Origin: Streptomyces sp. NRRL S-646 | Lineage (GTDB): Bacteria; Actinomycetota; Actinomycetes; Streptomycetales; Streptomycetaceae | DNA: 64,000 nucleotides | Assembly (NCBI RefSeq): GCF_000720765.1 | Contig: NZ_JODC01000018.1 | Coordinates: forward strand, 1 to 64,000 | Direction: 5' to 3' | In this document: positions 1-7,898 of the stretch, piece after piece | How the letters are laid out: every line of letters starts with the position of its first letter | Position numbering within the stretch: the first letter of the stretch is position 1 | The notes under the pieces: generated by a model | The model's input: the letters and a program-made list of their open reading frames with translations, nothing else | The model's database searches: none | Told to the model about the DNA's origin: nothing | Translations under genes and position numbers: made by a program

Positions 1-193
1 TCCTCTCCCGATGGTCCTGCCCGGCAACACCCATAGGCCCGCGAGCCAGGCGACTCAGGTCGGGCAGCCGGCCCCGACATCACCCAATCAAGTTCAGTAC
101 GCAGGCAAAAGCTGAACCTATGAAAGCGCCCCACAGCCAGCCAGGGTCCGGTTGGATGGAGAGCTCGATGGCCGCCGACCCTCTGGGGGAATC

Positions 194-1912
194 GTGTTCA
201 AGTTCGGCATCCGGAAAATTCACCTGGCCGACGGCACCATAGTCGAACCGCCTCCGAGCGGCATGACCGTATTCACGGGCCCGAATAACACCGGTAAGTC
301 GGTGCTCTTGCGAGAGATCGTCAACTCGGTGCACAGCAACCAGGATCGACCGCGTTGGGTCACGAGCGTCGAGATAGAACGGGGCGGGACGGGCTCCGAG
401 TTTGTTGCATGGCTCGCAAGTCGCGGGATTTCTAGCCGTTACAACTCCCGAACCAATCGCCATTTTCTGCCGAATCGCTACTCATCCGGCGAAGACTACG
501 GAGTTCCCGTAGACGGCGCTATGGCAAATTGGGAAAATGGACACTTGGGGGAGGTTGCTCATTTCCTCTATGCAGACCAGTGGACAGAAACCAGGCTCGG
601 AAATCAATCCGACTCAGAGCAGTGGGACTGGGACAGACCACCCAGTCACCCGAGTCAGATTCTTTGGGAATCCAGGGAAGAGCTGGACCGTTTCTCGAAA
701 ATGTTCGAGCAAGCTTTTGGCAAGCCGATCTCAATCAACCGCTACGTACCAAAAATTAGGCTTCAGCTCGGGCCAATCGACGTTCCGGAAACACCCCCTC
801 CCCCCTCACGAGAGGTGATGGAGGCCTTCGCGAATCTTCCCTACGTGAACGAACAGGGTGACGGCGTTAGAGCCTTCACGAACCTCCTCCTAGCAGCGCT
901 CGTGCGACCAGCTCCAATGATCGTGATCGACGAACCCGAGGCCTTCTTGCATCCGCCTCAGGTGCGCCTCTTGGCGCGCCACCTCACCCAATTCGCGCCT
1001 GCCGACTGCCAAGTTTTCGTCGCCACCCACAGTGCGGATTTCCTCAGCGGAGCACTAGAGGGAAGTGCAGCTACGAACACCTCGGGGCCTCGTGACCTGG
1101 CCCTGGTCCGGATCTCCCGCACAGAGACGACGCAGTCAGCTCAAACTCTCTCCGCCACGGCGGTGCGCGAGGTCTTGGACACCCCTCTTCTTCGCTACTC
1201 AAACGTCATCTCTGGCGTTTTCCATGACGGTGTGATCCTTTGCGAGGGAGAGGGTGACTGTCAATTCTACGCAGCCACCACGGACGTCGAACGAGGGGAA
1301 GACCCACACGACAACTTGGTATTTTTGCATGTCAATGGAAAGTCCCGACTGACTGACGCTGTGCACAAGCTGCGAACCTGTGGCGTTCCGACGGCTGCCG
1401 TAGCGGACCTCGATTTCCTCAACGAAACAGGCCTTATTAAGAAGGCGCTCACTCACCTGGGTGGGGAATGGGTCGAAATTGAGAAAGATGTGGCACTCGT
1501 GCAACGAGAAGCCTCTTCCACCTCGATCACAACTATTGCGCGCGAAATCAAAATTCAGATCAGCAACATCATCAAGGAGCCGAAAGGCAGCGAGGTGCTG
1601 ACACGACAACAGGTTGAGCAGATCGGCGAGGTATTGAAGTCCGCCAACGGCTGGAAGGCCATCAAGAAGTCCGGCGTCCGAGCCTTCGAAGGTGATGCGT
1701 ACAACGCGGCACTACGCCTCATCGCCTACTTCGGAGAACTTGGGTTGTTTCTCGTCCCGGTGGGCGAACTCGAGTCATGGGTACCCGCGGTACCGCGAAG
1801 CAAGAAGGCCATGTGGCTAACCCGCGTGTTCGCAGAAGGCCAGCACCTTCGACCGAGTACGGACCTCCGAGATTTCTCCGCGGCTATCCGCGGCTACCTC
1901 AAGTCGACGTAG
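194..1912 (+). CDS. OLD-family ATP-dependent nuclease (AAA ATPase + TOPRIM)
   Basis: Predicted 572-residue protein of the OLD/overcoming-lysogenization-defect type, in which an ABC-like ATPase drives a TOPRIM nuclease. Seen: Walker A GPNNTGKS at about residues 29-36, Walker B IVIDEPEAF with DEPE at 246-249, an H-loop-like ATHSADF after it, then a TOPRIM-like half with EGEGD near residue 351 and DLD at 405-407. I chose GTG 194 because a GGGGGA ribosome site lies just upstream; an in-frame ATG at 152 lacks one. The gene is visibly less GC-rich than its neighbours (AAAATT-type runs, A/T-ended codons), suggesting recent acquisition. Known family members act in phage defence or DNA repair; some pair with a UvrD-like helicase (Gabija), but no such partner is visible downstream and the upstream side is cut by the window. 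Family call is firm, biological role is inference. Confidence 0.85.
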   Translation: MFKFGIRKIHLADGTIVEPPPSGMTVFTGPNNTGKSVLLREIVNSVHSNQDRPRWVTSVEIERGGTGSEFVAWLASRGISSRYNSRTNRHFLPNRYSSGEDYGVPVDGAMANWENGHLGEVAHFLYADQWTETRLGNQSDSEQWDWDRPPSHPSQILWESREELDRFSKMFEQAFGKPISINRYVPKIRLQLGPIDVPETPPPPSREVMEAFANLPYVNEQGDGVRAFTNLLLAALVRPAPMIVIDEPEAFLHPPQVRLLARHLTQFAPADCQVFVATHSADFLSGALEGSAATNTSGPRDLALVRISRTETTQSAQTLSATAVREVLDTPLLRYSNVISGVFHDGVILCEGEGDCQFYAATTDVERGEDPHDNLVFLHVNGKSRLTDAVHKLRTCGVPTAAVADLDFLNETGLIKKALTHLGGEWVEIEKDVALVQREASSTSITTIAREIKIQISNIIKEPKGSEVLTRQQVEQIGEVLKSANGWKAIKKSGVRAFEGDAYNAALRLIAYFGELGLFLVPVGELESWVPAVPRSKKAMWLTRVFAEGQHLRPSTDLRDFSAAIRGYLKST

Positions 1913-2026
1913 CGGCTCAGTGTCCGGAGGTGTGCGGGCCTGTGGATAACCGACCCGCGCCCGGATGCCACAGCGCCCCGGGGCTCATAGGCTGATCGTG
2001 CTCGGGGTAGTTGCGGAGGTTGTGCC

Positions 2027-2086
2027 ATGCCCCGAACCATCTGGTCAGGTGCCATCAGCTTTGGCCTGGTGACTTCTCTGAACTAG
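2027..2086 (+). pseudogene. 5' stub of a Ku (NHEJ) gene
   Basis: A 20-codon reading frame begins at ATG 2027 behind a good GGAGG site (2015-2019) and reads MPRTIWSGAISFGLVT before three unrelated codons and a TAG. The first 16 residues match the conserved N-terminus of actinobacterial Ku, the DNA-end-binding protein of non-homologous end joining, as I know it. Nothing Ku-like follows. This is best read as the start of a ku gene cut off by a rearrangement at about base 2075, with promoter and ribosome site still present. The remainder to the EamA gene (about 150 bases) shows no gene I can support. Confidence 0.7.
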
Positions 2087-2237
2087 CGCATCTGCGGGTC
2101 TCGCGGGGGCACGTCGTGGCGGGGACGCCGAGCTCGGCGAGGAGACCAAGTACGCGCCGTTCGGTCTCGTCCGGATCGGCTGTACGGCATCGTTGCCGTG
2201 GCCGGGCTGGGAGTCTGGGTGCTGTCGAACAGGGCGA

Positions 2238-3179
2238 TCAGACGCCGGTGGGCGTCGGGGCGGGGCGTGATCGGAGTTCATCCACGGTTTTGGCGGTGGT
2301 GGCGCGGTGGGTGCGTTCGATGGCCTGGCCCCAGTAGGTCCCGGCGATCATGAGCACGGCGCCGAGGGCGGCCCACACGGTGAGCCGCTCGCCGCCGAGG
2401 CTGATCCCTATCGCGACGGCCCAGATCGGTTCCGTGCCCAGCAGCAGGCTGGCCCGGCTGGCGGAGGTCCGTTGCACGGCCCAGGTCTGCGCAAGGAAGG
2501 CGAACACGCTGCAGAACAGGGCGAGGTAGACAAGCTGCGCCCACGTGATGGCACTGCTGTGCGTCAGGCCGGGCAGGTGAGTGAGCGCAGGCACCAGGAA
2601 CAACGCCGATCCGACGACCATCTGCACGCTCGTCAGGCGGAGCGGGTCCATGCGGTGGCGGGCAGCGAGCCGTCCCGTGAGCGCGACGTGACCGGCCCGG
2701 ACGACCGCGGCGGCGAGTACCAGGGCGTCGCCGAGCCGCAGCGCGTGCAGTCCGGAGCCGGCGGTGAGCAGCCCGACGGCCAGGACGCACAGGCCCGCTG
2801 CGAGGAAGAAGGTCCCGGGCAGCCTGCGGCTGCTCGCGGTCCGGTCCAGCGCGGGCGTCAGCACGATGGTCAGGCTGATGATCAGCCCGGCGTTCCCGGC
2901 GCTGGTGTGCGCGACCCCGTACGTCTCCAGCGCCAGAACGGCCGCCTGCGTGACCCCCAGCAACGACCCGGCGCGGACCTCGGCACGGGTCCAGCCGTCG
3001 CGTCTCCGGCGGCGGGAGGCGACCAGGGCTCCGCACGCGAGCGCGGAGATCGCGTACCGGGCGAACAGCACGACGGTCACCGGGAGCGCGCCGGTGGCGG
3101 TCTTGGCGGCCAGGTAGCTGGAACCCCAGACCAGCGCGACCAGGAACAGAACGGCGTCGATACGGCGTGAAACGGGCAT
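2238..3179 (-). CDS. EamA/DMT-family transporter
   Basis: Integral membrane protein of 313 residues with about ten hydrophobic segments and the two-fold EamA repeat pattern (drug/metabolite transporter superfamily). The start chosen is the ATG giving MPVSRRIDAVLF, because the hydrophobic EamA fold (LVALVWGSSYLAAK) begins directly after it; upstream in-frame starts only add an atypical leader. The conserved late motif TEPIWAV fits the family. It is transcribed divergently from a LysR regulator with about 80 bases between them, the usual arrangement for an exporter controlled by its neighbour. Substrate unknown; amino-acid or metabolite export is the typical role. Confidence 0.85.
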   Translation of the reverse strand: MPVSRRIDAVLFLVALVWGSSYLAAKTATGALPVTVVLFARYAISALACGALVASRRRRRDGWTRAEVRAGSLLGVTQAAVLALETYGVAHTSAGNAGLIISLTIVLTPALDRTASSRRLPGTFFLAAGLCVLAVGLLTAGSGLHALRLGDALVLAAAVVRAGHVALTGRLAARHRMDPLRLTSVQMVVGSALFLVPALTHLPGLTHSSAITWAQLVYLALFCSVFAFLAQTWAVQRTSASRASLLLGTEPIWAVAIGISLGGERLTVWAALGAVLMIAGTYWGQAIERTHRATTAKTVDELRSRPAPTPTGV

Positions 3180-3259
3180 GCCCCCACGCTGCACCACCAG
3201 CATGTTGAAGACCAGAACCAACTACTAAAACAAAGCTGTAGCAGCCCTACACTGAGCGT
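3180..3259. promoter_or_regulatory. shared promoter region of EamA and LysR genes
   Basis: The 80-base gap between two divergent genes must hold both promoters and probably the LysR operator. It is AT-richer than its surroundings (ACTACTAAAACAAAG near 3221-3235) and contains a T-N11-A style stretch beginning TTGAAG near 3205. No exact operator can be proven by eye. Confidence 0.4.
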
Positions 3260-4204
3260 ATGGACGAACGGCAGCTTCGGATCCTTCGGGAGCTCGGCGA
3301 ACTCGGCAGTGTCAGCGCGGTCGCCGACGCGCTGCGCGTGACGCCTTCCGCGATCTCCCAGCAGCTGCGCCTCCTGCAGCGCTCGATCCCGGTCCCGCTC
3401 ACCGAGCGCGCCGGCCGCCGGGTGGTGCTGACCGAGGCCGGGCAGGCCCTCGCCCGCGCCGCCATCGAGGTGGAGACGGCCCTGGCCCGGGCACGGCACA
3501 CCATCACCGACTTCGCTGAGCAGCCCGACGGCGACGTCTCGCTGGCCGCGTTCCACAGCGCGGCCTCCGCGTTCTTCCCCCTACTACTGCGGGGACTCGC
3601 CGGGCCCGGCTGCCCTCGGCTGGCCCTCGCCGACGAAGACGTCGCCCAGGACCGCTTTCCCGCTCTCACCCGTGACTACGACCTCGTTCTCGCCCACCGT
3701 CTGGACCACGGCGCGCCCTGGCCGCGCACCGTCACCGCCGACACCCTGCTCCGGGAGCCGCTTGACGTCGCCCTGCCGACCGGGCACCCGCTGGCCGCCA
3801 AGAGGTTGCTCCTGCCACAGGACGTGGCCGACCAGCCCTGGATCACCGTCCACGACGGCTTCCCGCTCATGTCCACCATCGATGCCATCGCCAGCGTCGC
3901 GGGCCGCCGTCTCGACGTCTTCCACCGCGTCAACGACTTCGCCGTGGCCGCCGAGGTCGTCGCCGCCGGCGGAGGTCTGGCGCTGATGCCGCGCTGGACA
4001 GCCCGGGCACACCCGCACCTCGTCCTGCGGCCGTTGGGAGCAGTCCGCGCCCGACGGCACATCGACGTGCTCCACCGACCGGAACGAACCGCACGACGGG
4101 TCGTCAGAACTGTCCTCGCCGAGCTGCACCGCGCCGCCGCAGAGATCGAAGGCGAGGACTCCCGCGCGCCTCACTCAGGTGCCGGCCCCTCGGCAACCCA
4201 GTGA
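3260..4204 (+). CDS. LysR-family transcriptional regulator
   Basis: A 314-residue regulator. The N-terminal winged helix is clear: LRILRELGELGSVSAVADAL followed by VTPSAISQQL as recognition helix, then a long linker helix. The remaining 220 residues form the LysR effector-binding domain with the hinge around residues 85-95 (DVSLAAFHSA). Length is normal for the family. It faces the EamA transporter gene across a short divergent promoter, so it most likely controls that transporter and itself. The C-terminus is extended by a few polar residues. Effector unknown. Confidence 0.9.
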   Translation: MDERQLRILRELGELGSVSAVADALRVTPSAISQQLRLLQRSIPVPLTERAGRRVVLTEAGQALARAAIEVETALARARHTITDFAEQPDGDVSLAAFHSAASAFFPLLLRGLAGPGCPRLALADEDVAQDRFPALTRDYDLVLAHRLDHGAPWPRTVTADTLLREPLDVALPTGHPLAAKRLLLPQDVADQPWITVHDGFPLMSTIDAIASVAGRRLDVFHRVNDFAVAAEVVAAGGGLALMPRWTARAHPHLVLRPLGAVRARRHIDVLHRPERTARRVVRTVLAELHRAAAEIEGEDSRAPHSGAGPSATQ

Positions 4205-4210
4205 AACGAG

Positions 4211-4282
4211 ATGTACGACGAACCCGCATACGTCGACGCCGCCGTCGAACGACTCACCAGCTTCTATGCGAACAACCTGTAA
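4211..4282 (+). other. 23-codon ORF, possible gene fragment
   Basis: A short frame beginning MYDEPAYVDAAVERL and ending TAA lies six bases after the LysR stop. It has plausible protein-like composition but no family I recognise, and it abuts the decayed recombinase. It may be another gene 5' end cut by rearrangement, or chance. Confidence 0.2.
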
Positions 4283-4317
4283 GGCATCCGAACCGGCCAA
4301 CCTGTGCGGTCACAGCA

Positions 4318-5525
4318 CTACTGCGTTGCGGATCGTCGAGTGAGATTGGCCGTGGATGTGCGTCCTGCCAGGTTGGAGTACGTGGGCATGCCGAGGTCGC
4401 TGGTGCGTTGACGAGTTTCCTCCGCGTCGAGCTGGGCGAGCTTGTCCTGGGCGCCGGCGAGGCTGACTTGGAGTCCCTCCATCTCACCTAGCCAACCCTC
4501 GCGTTCGGCTTCGAGGATGCGGGCCAGGAGGTTGTCGCGGATCTCGACCAGTCGGTCCCGCTGCTCGGGCTCGGGACGGAGCATGGAGCAGCGGACGCAG
4601 GCGTGTTCGTGGATGCATGCGGTGCCGAACGCGCGGGCGCAGATGCCGATGGAGAGTTTGCGTCGTTCGAAGTGGCCGAGGAAGGCATCCCACTCCTCGG
4701 ATGTGGGGGTGCGGTATTCCTCGCTGGGGCGCAGAGAGCGGCGGCGGGCGATGAACGCGCGATGAGCCTCGATGGCTTCGGCCGGGTAGATCGCGTTGTA
4801 TCCCATGGTGGTGTTGATGGCGGCGTGTCCGGCGATGACCTGGGCGATGTGCGGGGGGAGTCCGCTGCGGATGGCGTCGGTGATGAAGATGCGCCGGAAG
4901 TCGTGCGGGTCAAAGTCCAGGGGGCGGCCGTCGGCGTCGGTCAGGCCGGTGGCGTCGAGGACGTCGTTGAGGCACTTTCGGAGGAACTCGCCGTTCATGG
5001 CCGAGATCTCGCCGCTGCGGTCGTACTGGAACAGCAACGGCATAGGCGGATTCCACACGCGTTCGTTGTAGTCATAGGCGGCGACCTGAGGGACGACGCC
5101 CGTCCGCGGGTCCCGGACACGGGTGATGATGGTGCTCAGTACGTCGGCGAGTTCTGGGCTGACCAGCAGAACGCGCTCCTGGTCGGTCTTCGAGGGGGCG
5201 ATCTGCAGCAGGGGCACAACCTCGCCCGTTGTGGGCAGCCGGTACTGGATCAGGCTGTGATGACTGGCCTCCAGCATCTCCTCGATCCGGGCTCCGGTGT
5301 GCTGCAGAAACTCAACCGTCGCCCATCCCCAGAAGGCCCGGCGCTCCCTCTGGGCCAGATCCTGGCGTCGCCCGCCGACGTCGTAGACCCAGGTGGAGTC
5401 TGGGCTCTTGGTGCGGGTGAAGGTCTCTGGTGCTCCCGCAGAGCCGCCCGGTACTCCAGCGCGTCACCGCGCACCCGCCTGTACTTCACCGCCGACCACC
5501 GGCCCGGCCCATCCGCTGTCGACAC
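4318..5525 (-). pseudogene. 5'-truncated, frameshifted tyrosine recombinase
   Basis: The frame 4318-5463 encodes the catalytic half of a site-specific integrase: HDFRRIFITDAIRSG (H-x-x-R box), IAGHAAINTTMGYNAIYP (G-H and a Tyr-nucleophile region), then a long helical tail with a Cys/His cluster (HEHACVRC). The first ATG (5277, MLEASHHS) starts just after the box-I arginine, which lies upstream in the same open frame (EFLQHTGARIEE); that frame has no start codon before a TGA at 5464-5466. Further N-terminal sequence (RVRGDALEYRAALREHQR) is in the neighbouring frame (about 5440-5525), so a frameshift near 5435 joins the two, and everything N-terminal is missing. A full-length relative would be about 700 residues. 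This is a dead recombinase at the left edge of the tRNA-Tyr element, and its 5' break near 5530 probably marks a rearrangement junction. Confidence 0.75.
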
Positions 5526-5537
5526 GAGCGAGGATCA

Positions 5538-5654
5538 GTGACTTACCCACTCACCACCCAGCAGCCCACGACCGCCCTCCCCGCTGTCTGGGAGTGCAGC
5601 CACGGCCCGGCCGACGACGAGCCGTACTGCGCCCACGACGAACTCCACCGCTGA
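5538..5654 (+). CDS. small 38-residue protein of the integrative element
   Basis: GTG start with AGGA (5531-5534) at suitable distance. The product reads MTYPLTTQQPTTALPAVWEC then SHGPADDEPYCAHDELHR. It has two cysteines and two or three histidines that could bind a metal, and acidic character. It ends 11 bases before the next gene's start, whose ribosome site overlaps its stop region, so the two are likely cotranscribed. Similar tiny proteins are common between transfer and replication genes of actinomycete integrative elements, but I do not recognise a named family. Confidence 0.5.
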   Translation: MTYPLTTQQPTTALPAVWECSHGPADDEPYCAHDELHR

Positions 5655-5665
5655 GAGAGGACCAC

Positions 5666-6139
5666 ATGGACACCACCGCCACAGACCCGGCGCAGTCCGT
5701 CCGTAACGCTGCCGAAGCTGTCCGCGAGTTCAACCACCTCACCTTCCCCCACGCCGACCAGTCACCGGCCCTGCCGTACCCGGGCGACGCGTATGACGCC
5801 ATCAGCGCGCTTAAGACGCTCGCCCAGAGGCTCCCGCAGGCCATCGAACAGATCGGAACCGCGCTGGACGTCCTCACCGCAGCCGGGCACCTCGGAGCCT
5901 CCGACGGAGAGGACCCCCAGCGACATGTCGCCAACGTGCAGGGATTCCTGATCACGGCTATGGAACAGGCCGGAGGGCTCGCCCAGTGCCTGGACCTCGC
6001 GCACAGCGCCGTCAGCTCTCTCACCTACAGCGGCCCCGATGACGGCCCGGAAGACGAAGCCTGCGGTGAGGGCATGTGCCAGTGCTCCTGCGTCAGTGTC
6101 CTGCACGCCTGCGGGTGCGACTGCCCCCGATGCCCCTAG
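5666..6139 (+). CDS. element-encoded hypothetical protein with Cys-rich C-terminus
   Basis: ATG 5666 follows a GAGAGAGG site (5653-5660) and gives a 157-residue soluble protein. The first 125 residues are helical and acidic (PQAIEQIGTALDVLTAAGHL); the end is strikingly Cys-rich (GMCQCSCVSVLHACGCDCPR), suggesting metal binding or disulfides. The TAG stop at 6137 is followed in frame by CQQDPENCDCDDQ and a second TAG at 6179-6181, so the ancestral protein was probably 13 residues longer. Function unknown. Proteins of this general shape occur next to primase/polymerase genes in actinomycete integrative elements; I cannot assign a role. Confidence 0.75.
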   Translation: MDTTATDPAQSVRNAAEAVREFNHLTFPHADQSPALPYPGDAYDAISALKTLAQRLPQAIEQIGTALDVLTAAGHLGASDGEDPQRHVANVQGFLITAMEQAGGLAQCLDLAHSAVSSLTYSGPDDGPEDEACGEGMCQCSCVSVLHACGCDCPRCP

Positions 6140-6187
6140 TGCCAGCAGGACCCCGAGAACTGCGACTGCGACGACCAGTAGCTACGC

Positions 6188-6230
6188 CAAGGGCGACCCC
6201 CCATTCCGCCAAGAACCGGGGTCGCCCTTG
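6188..6230 (+). terminator. hairpin terminator after the Cys-rich gene
   Basis: A perfect 13-bp inverted repeat, CAAGGGCGACCCC (6188-6200) and GGGGTCGCCCTTG (6218-6230), with a 17-base loop, directly after the second stop. No T-run, as is usual in Streptomyces. Confidence 0.75.
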
Positions 6231-6268
6231 TCCAGCCAGTCACCATCAAGGAACTGGAGACCTCCAGC

Positions 6269-6349
6269 ATGACTCAACCCACCGACATCCCGCGAGCACT
6301 CGCCCTGCGGGAACCCCTCGCTTCCCGGACGCAGGGGGTGGCGGCGTGA
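6269..6349 (+). CDS. 26-codon leader ORF coupled to primase/polymerase
   Basis: ATG 6269 preceded by AAGGAA (6248-6253) starts a frame MTQPTDIPRALALREPLASR ending in TGA 6347-6349, which overlaps the GTG of the next gene (GTGA). The overlap suggests translational coupling. It could be a true leader peptide or the surviving end of a larger lost gene. No homology recognised. Confidence 0.4.
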   Translation: MTQPTDIPRALALREPLASRTQGVAA

Positions 6350-7275
6350 GCAACCACCTGCGCACCGCCCTCCGGCTCGCGGCCCAGGGGCTGCCCGTGC
6401 TGCCGCTGCGCAAGGGCAAGGTGCCCTTCGCCAACTGCCCCGCGTGCCTGTACACCTCGTGCGGCGGGCGCCCGCACATGAAGACCCCCGGCCCCTGCAC
6501 CTGCCCCGCCCCCTGCCACGGCTGGGCCGCCGCCACCACCGACACCAGCGTCATCATCTCGCCGGCATGGGCGAGCGCATGGCAGGGCGCCGCGGCGGTC
6601 GCCTACCACCCCGGCGGCGGCGGCCTGACGGTCGTCGACTGCGACAACGCCGACGCGATCGCGTGGGCCCGCGAGACCCTGCCCGCCACCCGGACCGTGC
6701 CCACCACCCGCGGTGAGCACTGGCTCTACCGCGGGACGATGCCGTCGGTCAACGGCGTGCGGCCCGGCGTGGACATCAAGTCCACGATGGCCTACGCCCG
6801 CTGGCTCGGGCCCGGCACCGGCACCATGGCCGCGCTGCCCGACGTCGTGCGCGCGCTCACCGCAGCCAAGCCCCCGGCCCCCGTACCCGTCAGCGTTCCC
6901 GCGCCGGTCGGGGGCGGGGAGTGCCGCCACCGCACCCCCGTCTACCTCGAACGCGGGATCGCCATGGCCGTACAGCGCATCACCGAGGCCACCAGCGCCG
7001 TGCACGCGACGGTGTACCGGACGTTCCTGGCCGTGCTCTCGACGCACGGCCGGTGCGGCTGCCTCACCGAGGATCACATCGCCCGCCTGTTCACCGCCGC
7101 TCAGGCCAAAGGCGAGACCACCGGCAAGGTCCTCTCCGACCGGCTCAGGCGCCTGCAGCCCACCCTCGCCGCCCGCGGCCTGATCGTCGACTGGGGACGC
7201 ACCAAAACGGCCCGCTACATCGAACTCACCGAACCCGCGCCGGCACCCGGGCCGCAACAGGAGCCCGCGTTCTGA
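6346..7275 (+). CDS. bifunctional DNA primase/polymerase (element replication)
   Basis: A 309-residue archaeo-eukaryotic-type primase/polymerase, the usual replication protein of one class of actinomycete integrative elements. Start GTG 6346 follows GCAGGGGG and overlaps the leader stop. Seen: N-terminal ALRLAAQGLPVLPLRKGKVP typical of the prim-pol fold; a Cys-rich insertion (C31, C34, C39, C51, C53, C57, with H58) likely to bind zinc; the catalytic VVDCD pair at D98/D100; and the later TTRGEHWLYR motif with the basic/His residue. The C-terminal third (about 220-300) resembles a winged-helix domain. Known members prime replication of the excised circle. It is followed by a terminator and an iteron-like repeat field, consistent with a replication function for this block. 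Confidence 0.85.
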   Translation: MSNHLRTALRLAAQGLPVLPLRKGKVPFANCPACLYTSCGGRPHMKTPGPCTCPAPCHGWAAATTDTSVIISPAWASAWQGAAAVAYHPGGGGLTVVDCDNADAIAWARETLPATRTVPTTRGEHWLYRGTMPSVNGVRPGVDIKSTMAYARWLGPGTGTMAALPDVVRALTAAKPPAPVPVSVPAPVGGGECRHRTPVYLERGIAMAVQRITEATSAVHATVYRTFLAVLSTHGRCGCLTEDHIARLFTAAQAKGETTGKVLSDRLRRLQPTLAARGLIVDWGRTKTARYIELTEPAPAPGPQQEPAF

Positions 7276-7297
7276 ACGCTGGGGTCACCGCACAACC

Positions 7298-7343
7298 GCA
7301 AGAAGAGCACCCGTCCCGACGCGGCCCTGGGTGCTCCTCTTGC
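7298..7343 (+). terminator. hairpin terminator after primase/polymerase
   Basis: Near-perfect inverted repeat GCAAGAAGAGCACCC (7298-7312) and GGGTGCTCCTCTTGC (7329-7343), one mismatch, 16-base loop, starting 23 bases after the stop codon. Confidence 0.75.
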
Positions 7344-7455
7344 TGTTCGGTGCGCAGCACCGCCCCAAGGACGTGCCGCGAAGCGGCTCCTTCTTCGCGC
7401 CCTGAGCCGCACAACAACAGACACCACCCCCTCTCTTTTCCTAAGTAGGGGAACG

Positions 7456-7588
7456 CTGCGTCACCTGCGTCATCCTGCGTCACCCCCCGGTGACGCAGGT
7501 GACGCGGCGGTGACGCAGCCCCACCGTGCTCCGTCACCGATAACCGCAGGTCAGCGACCTGAATGACGCAGGTGACGCGGTGACGCAG
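7456..7588. repeat. iteron-like TGACGCAG repeat field
   Basis: At least nine copies of TGACGCAG or a one-base variant (TGACGCGG) in 133 bases. Three are inverted, reading CTGCGTCA (7456-7463, 7465-7472, 7475-7482). Then TGACGCAG or TGACGCGG at 7491, 7500, 7511, 7564, 7573 and 7581, and a partial CGTCA at 7532. Copies are spaced 8-11 bases, about one helical turn, and the two orientations face each other across CCCCCG. The field lies between the replication gene and the excisionase. It is a good candidate for the element's replication origin, or for an operator of a repressor controlling xis and int. Confidence 0.7.
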
Positions 7589-7648
7589 AAATCCGAACCT
7601 CGGACAGGTGCCAGCCCAACCATGACCAGAACCTCGAAGGAGTCGACT

Positions 7649-7837
7649 GTGGCACGCCCCCAGATGCTCAAGCTCCCCGAAGTCCTCGCAGAGATCAAGA
7701 TGAGCCGCGCCGCCTTCTACCGCATGCGCGCCCGCGGCAAGGCGCCCCGGATTCGCAAGCTCCCCAATGGCCAGGTCCGCGTCAGCCGCGCCGACCTCGA
7801 CGCCTGGTGGGAGAGCTGCGAGGAAACCGCCATCTAA
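7649..7837 (+). CDS. xis: excisionase / AlpA-MerR-like helix-turn-helix protein
   Basis: A 62-residue DNA-binding protein. GTG 7649 is chosen because GAAGGAG (7636-7642) precedes it; the longer upstream frame runs into the TGACGCAG repeats. The sequence LKLPEVLAEIKMSRAAFYRM is a winged helix-turn-helix, followed by the wing (APRIRKLPNGQVRVSRADLD) and AWWE, the classic excisionase domain. It lies upstream of the integrase on the same strand, separated by a hairpin, as in pSAM2/SLP1-type elements where Xis bends attachment-site DNA to favour excision. Symbol given by role, not by proven orthology. Confidence 0.85.
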   Translation: MARPQMLKLPEVLAEIKMSRAAFYRMRARGKAPRIRKLPNGQVRVSRADLDAWWESCEETAI

Positions 7838-7852
7838 GGACACCACCCCTTC

Positions 7853-7878
7853 GAGCCCGCCCCACCTGGGGCGGGCTC
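7853..7878 (+). terminator. hairpin between xis and int
   Basis: Perfect 11-bp inverted repeat GAGCCCGCCCC (7853-7863) and GGGGCGGGCTC (7868-7878) with an ACCT loop and a TTTC tail. It sits in the 61-base gap between the two genes, so it could reduce integrase expression relative to excisionase. Confidence 0.75.
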
Positions 7879-7898
7879 TTTCGCTGCTCTGGAGAGCC

